From: Kineosporia mesophila
GTDB lineage: Bacteria; Actinomycetota; Actinomycetes; Actinomycetales; Kineosporiaceae
NCBI RefSeq assembly: GCF_021129235.1
Contig: NZ_JAJOMA010000041.1
Location: 1 to 37,450, forward strand
Reading direction: 5' to 3'
Length of the DNA stretch: 37,450 bases
The notes under the pieces were generated by a model that was given only the letters and a program-made list of their open reading frames with translations, had not been told where the DNA came from and ran no database searches. A program made the translations under genes and the position numbers. Below, piece by piece: positions 34,584-37,450 of this stretch (position 1 is its first letter; each line of letters begins with the position of its first letter).

Positions 34584-35216
34584 TCAGCCGGTGAGCCCTC
34601 CGAACAACCCTGCGGCCACCGCCGCCCCGAGCAGGAGCCCGGCTGCGACCTGGGCCGGGGTGTGGGCCCGGAGCCGGACGCGCGACCAGGCCACCGCGGC
34701 GGCGCCGACGACAGCGATCGCCGTGGTGGGCGTCCCCAGTTCGATTCCCAGACAGACGGTGCTGCCCGCGGCGACGGCCGCGTGCACCGAGATCTTCCAG
34801 ACCGTGGTGACGGCCAGGGTGGTGACCAGGCCTGCGGTCATGGCGATCACGAGGGCGCTCAGGGGTCTCGGGGCGCCGGCCAGGGCCAGCACGGTGAGGC
34901 CCACGATGATGGACGCGAGGGCGGCGGTCAGGGGGATCAGTCGCTGTTCGCGGATGCGTACGTGGCGGTCGGTCCACCAGCCCCGGCGGATGCCGACGAG
35001 GATCAGGGCGTAGGGCAGGCCCGGCGCGAAGAACAGGGTGAGCAGGCTCCAGCCCAGCCCGGCGGCCGGGCCCGATTCCGAGCAGGCGACCACGAGCACG
35101 GTGAGGGTCACCAGCGGCGCGGGGGCCAGAAGGTCGGTGATCTGCCGGGCCGCCCGGTCGGCGGGGGATCGGACATCGGGTTCGGCCTCGGCAACCACGG
35201 ACAAAACGTTACTCAC
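34584..35216 (-). CDS. PAP2-like membrane phosphatase, atypical
   Basis: 210 residues, about five membrane helices. The PAP2 order is visible: RxxR region (RIREQRLIP), KISVHAAVAAGS where SGH is usual, and SRVRLRAHTPAQVAAG for the SRxxxxxHxxxD block. The Gly of SGH is Val and the final Asp is Gln, so activity is uncertain. It resembles the small actinomycete PAP2/PA-phosphatase-related proteins acting on lipid phosphates. Start GTG at 35216. It is divergent from the cobalamin riboswitch, whose promoter must overlap its 5' end. Confidence 0.75.
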   Translation of the reverse strand: MSNVLSVVAEAEPDVRSPADRAARQITDLLAPAPLVTLTVLVVACSESGPAAGLGWSLLTLFFAPGLPYALILVGIRRGWWTDRHVRIREQRLIPLTAALASIIVGLTVLALAGAPRPLSALVIAMTAGLVTTLAVTTVWKISVHAAVAAGSTVCLGIELGTPTTAIAVVGAAAVAWSRVRLRAHTPAQVAAGLLLGAAVAAGLFGGLTG

Positions 35217-35228
35217 CGAAACGATTGA

Positions 35229-35360
35229 CGGTGCACCGGGGCACGCCTACCGTGAAGTGGCAGTTGACGACGTGAGGAAGCTGGTGCAATTCCAGCACGG
35301 TCGCGCCACCGTGATCCAGGCCCTTCGAGGTGCCCGGTGAGTCGGATACTCCGTCGTCAT
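35229..35360 (+). ncRNA. cobalamin (B12) riboswitch
   Basis: The conserved core is unmistakable: gaagctggtgcaattccagc (35278-35297) forms the GGTG-stem, followed by acggtcgcgccaccgtga (B12-box equivalent of GCCACTGTGA). A closing segment agtcggatactcc follows. It lies just upstream of cbtB. Downstream, aggga...tccct (35375-35391) can form a hairpin next to the ribosome site gaaggagg (35392-35399), a possible expression platform. B12 should reduce cbtBA expression. Exact ends are approximate. Confidence 0.88.
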
Positions 35361-35405
35361 GAAGCTCCACGTAGAGGGACGCAGAATCCCTGAAGGAGGC
35401 TTTTC

Positions 35406-35633
35406 GTGAGCAGCACCACCCCGTCGGGTTCGATTCCGGCAGCCGCGGCGACGCCCGTCGTCGTCCCCCTGTCGAGGGCGGGTCTCCTGCTCTTCGGCAC
35501 CGCGCTGCTGGCCATGCTCGTCTACTACTTCATCGGCGTGGACCAGGGCGCCTACTCCATTTTCGGTGCGGACACGCACATCCACGAGTTCGTCCACGAC
35601 GGCAGGCATTTCCTCGGATTCCCCTGCCACTGA
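35406..35633 (+). CDS. cbtB: cobalt transporter subunit CbtB
   Basis: 75 residues. One membrane helix (~24-45: AGLLLFGTALLAMLVYYFIGVDQ) and the diagnostic C-terminal HEFVHDGRHFLGFPCH with His and Cys likely to bind cobalt. GTG at 35406, with gaaggagg 6 nt upstream. It lies 20 bp before cbtA and works with it in cobalt uptake for cobalamin synthesis. It is controlled by the riboswitch immediately upstream. Confidence 0.95.
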   Translation: MSSTTPSGSIPAAAATPVVVPLSRAGLLLFGTALLAMLVYYFIGVDQGAYSIFGADTHIHEFVHDGRHFLGFPCH

Positions 35634-35653
35634 GCGAACTGAGCAGATAAACA

Positions 35654-36496
35654 ATGGAAAAGAAACTCATCCTGCGCGGCCTTCTGGCCGGCGCAGTCGG
35701 TGGCCTGCTCTCCTTCGTCTTCGCGCGAATCTTCGCCGAGCCGCAGATCCAGGCCGCGATCGACTACGAGGGTGCCCGTGACGCCGCCCAGGAGGCCCTG
35801 AGCACGGCCGCCCATGCGCACGAGGGGCACGAGGTGTTCAGCCGGACCCTTCAGGGCAACGCCGGTATCGGTGTGGCCCTGATCCTTTTCGGGATGGCGA
35901 TGGGCGCGCTCTTCGCCATCGTCTACTCGCTGTGCCTGGGGCGGGTGGGCAGGATCCAGCCACGCAACCTGTCCCTGCTGGTCGCGGGCGCGGGTTTCGT
36001 CGGGCTGTACCTGGTGCCGTTCGTCAAGTATCCGGCCAACCCACCGGCGGTCGGGCACGAGGACTCCATCCGCGACCGCACCGACCTCTACCTGCTGATG
36101 GTGCTGGCGTCGGTCGTGCTCCTGGTGCTGGCCGTGGTGCTCGGACAGCGCCTGCAGGCTCGCTTCGGCAACTGGACCGCGACGATCCTGGCCGGCACCG
36201 CCTATCTGGTCGCGGTCGGCGTCGTGATGGCGTTGCTGCCGCAGTTCGGGCATCTGGCCGTGAACGAGGCCAGCTACGGGAGCCACGCCTCGGAGACACC
36301 TCTGCCGCTGACCGACAGCGACGGCAACATCGTCTTCCCGGGATTCCCGGCCGATCTGCTCTTCGACTTCCGGCTGAACTCGGTGGCCGCGCAGCTGATC
36401 ATGTGGGCGGCGATCGGTGTGGTCTTCGCCCCGATGGCCGACCGGCTCCTGTCGCCCCGTACCGCGAAGATCCCGGCGGACCCGATCACCGCCTGA
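35654..36496 (+). CDS. cbtA: cobalt transporter subunit CbtA
   Basis: 280 residues, about five to six membrane helices, with the CbtA N-terminus LILRGLLAGAVGGLLSFVFARIFAEP and a charged, His-containing loop (AHAHEGHEVFSRTLQG, ~55-72). YLVPFVKYPANPPAVG is a family hallmark. ATG at 35654. Its last 11 nt overlap the stop of the convergent FhuF-like gene. It acts as the membrane channel with CbtB. Confidence 0.95.
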   Translation: MEKKLILRGLLAGAVGGLLSFVFARIFAEPQIQAAIDYEGARDAAQEALSTAAHAHEGHEVFSRTLQGNAGIGVALILFGMAMGALFAIVYSLCLGRVGRIQPRNLSLLVAGAGFVGLYLVPFVKYPANPPAVGHEDSIRDRTDLYLLMVLASVVLLVLAVVLGQRLQARFGNWTATILAGTAYLVAVGVVMALLPQFGHLAVNEASYGSHASETPLPLTDSDGNIVFPGFPADLLFDFRLNSVAAQLIMWAAIGVVFAPMADRLLSPRTAKIPADPITA

Positions 36497-37184
36497 GCGC
36501 GCAGTCTCCACACAGCGATCCGGGATCCGGACGGCTCCGCTCGTCGGTGAGGGCGATGCGGTAGATCAGGCAACAGCTGAGGCGGCGAAACCCCTTGCCC
36601 GTTCTGGTAACAGGACGGTGGTGGGGAATCGCCGCCATCAGCCGGTCGCCCTCTGCCCCCGCGCGGCCGCTCAGCGAGGGGTCGTGCGCCGCGATCATCG
36701 ACGTGGCGCTGTTCACCGCCGATGCCACGTTGCCCCAGAGCACCTGCGGCGACACCGGAACCACGGCGAGCACCGCCTCGGTCAGGGCCCTCACCGGTTC
36801 GGTGCCCCGGGCCGCCGGTGTGGACGCGGGCACCGACACCGGGTAGGGGCCACCGAGTTCGTCCTGCCACCAGATTGTTTCGAGACTCCAGCCCGGTTCG
36901 GCACCCCGGGCGACGGTGACGGCCAGGGTCGGTGCCAGCAGGCGGGCCACCAGACCGAGATGAGCAACGGACGCGGCAACGCGCGGTTCGATCCGGTCGG
37001 GGTCCCGGCCCGACATGCCCGCCAGCGAGACCCGCACCGCATCGATGCGCTTCCTGAGAACCTCCGGCCCGAGCACCAGTTCGACCATCGGACGCCACGG
37101 AGCGGTCGGGGACCCGGGGGCGGCGTGGGTCTCCAGCCCGAAGAACGGGCCGATAGCGCTGATGTCCTCGTACGTGTCGTCCAC
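36486..37184 (-). CDS. FhuF-like 2Fe-2S ferric-siderophore reductase
   Basis: 232 residues. The diagnostic C-terminal cluster is Cys204-Cys205 (SCCLIYR) with Cys225-x2-Cys228 (CGDCAL), the FhuF-type 2Fe-2S site. The rest (IPHHRPVTRTG, LWGNVASAVNSA) matches the FhuF/IucA-like reductase domain. It probably reduces siderophore-bound Fe(III) in the cytoplasm to release iron taken up by transporters such as the one at 9598-13564. GTG at 37184. No iron box is visible upstream. The 11-nt 3' overlap with cbtA is between convergent genes. Confidence 0.88.
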   Translation of the reverse strand: MDDTYEDISAIGPFFGLETHAAPGSPTAPWRPMVELVLGPEVLRKRIDAVRVSLAGMSGRDPDRIEPRVAASVAHLGLVARLLAPTLAVTVARGAEPGWSLETIWWQDELGGPYPVSVPASTPAARGTEPVRALTEAVLAVVPVSPQVLWGNVASAVNSATSMIAAHDPSLSGRAGAEGDRLMAAIPHHRPVTRTGKGFRRLSCCLIYRIALTDERSRPDPGSLCGDCALRR

Positions 37185-37197
37185 CCCCGGGTGAATT

Positions 37198-37450
37198 CTA
37201 CTGGTCGCGGTAGCGCTTCGCCTCGGCCAGGGCCTGCTCGAGCGTCTTCGCGGTGGCCGGTACGGCCGGGCCGGAGAAACCCTGCTCCGGGTGGACGTAC
37301 GGGGTGACGTACGCGGGCAGGTCGCGCTGGAAGCGCCAGCCCTGCGCGAGCGGCCCGGCGTCGAGGGTGTCGTAGCCGATCGAGTCGAAGAACCCGGTGA
37401 CGGTCTGCTTGGCCGCGGCGTCGTCGCCCGCGATGACCAGGGCCGAGCGG
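37198..37450 (-). CDS. 3' end of an F420/NADP-reductase-like protein (partial)
   Basis: The window holds only the last 83 codons, from the edge to TAG at 37198. SALVIAGDDAAAKQTVTGFF, then DSIGYDTLDAGPLAQGWRFQ and a final LAEAKRYRDQ match the C-terminus of NADPH-dependent F420 reductase/ProC-like NAD(P)-binding proteins of actinomycetes. The N-terminal Rossmann motif lies outside the window. It is on the same strand just upstream (13 bp) of the FhuF-like gene and could be cotranscribed. Confidence 0.85.
   Translation of the reverse strand, partial: RSALVIAGDDAAAKQTVTGFFDSIGYDTLDAGPLAQGWRFQRDLPAYVTPYVHPEQGFSGPAVPATAKTLEQALAEAKRYRDQ

Noticed and set aside
35038-35340. Small forward ORFs across the riboswitch
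   Set aside because: They read through conserved riboswitch RNA and the antisense of the PAP2-like gene; no ribosome site.
36486-36496. 11-nt overlap of convergent cbtA and FhuF-like genes as a regulatory device
   Set aside because: Short tail-to-tail overlaps are common in compact actinomycete genomes; no additional signal.

Overview
The window is high-GC actinomycete DNA. GC is mostly about 70% or more by eye, GTG starts are common, and it carries an IdeR-type iron box, a DUF397 protein, MmyB-like XRE regulators and tightly overlapping ATGA/GTGA operons. The genus cannot be fixed from sequence alone; a Kineosporia-like actinomycete would fit. No rRNA, tRNA, CRISPR or transposase was seen.

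Layout. 1-6770: a GC-rich minisatellite at the left edge, then a regulator/oxidoreductase zone (conserved hypothetical, TetR, LysR, SDR lacking its catalytic triad, DedA, secreted ricin-like protein, XRE regulator divergent from an aldo-keto reductase). 6831-9515: a lower-GC island with a radical SAM/SPASM enzyme, a 44-residue precursor-like peptide with a Cys-Ser-Cys core, an APH-type kinase and an orphan DUF397 protein; this looks like a small RiPP locus. 9598-14094: a siderophore-iron ABC importer split by a 24-bp divergent gap holding an iron box, then a MarR regulator.

14095-19035: a five-gene, translationally coupled minus-strand operon (120-aa protein of unknown function, ATP-grasp ligase, MFS exporter, unrecognised 330-aa protein, second ATP-grasp ligase). 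It looks like an undescribed ATP-grasp peptide or amide biosynthesis and export cluster. 19220-20150: a graveyard of two decayed genes. 20170-30650: a binding-protein ABC importer (PotABCD/Fe type) behind a LacI-like operator, an NtaA/SnaA-type flavin monooxygenase coupled to an XRE regulator, a divergent aldo-keto reductase, and a 962-aa kinase/aminotransferase fusion with a strong palindrome inside its coding sequence and a multi-palindrome operator upstream.

30957-37450: a frameshifted small gene, small hypotheticals, a LysR-aldo-keto reductase operon, a PAP2-like membrane protein, a cobalamin riboswitch controlling the cobalt transporter genes cbtB-cbtA, an FhuF-like iron-sulfur protein, and the 3' end of an F420/NADP-reductase-like gene.

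The two best candidates for an undescribed system are the radical SAM/CxC-peptide locus (7691-8943) and the twin ATP-grasp operon (14095-19035). Three separate aldo-keto reductases, each beside its own dedicated regulator, are a further recurring theme.
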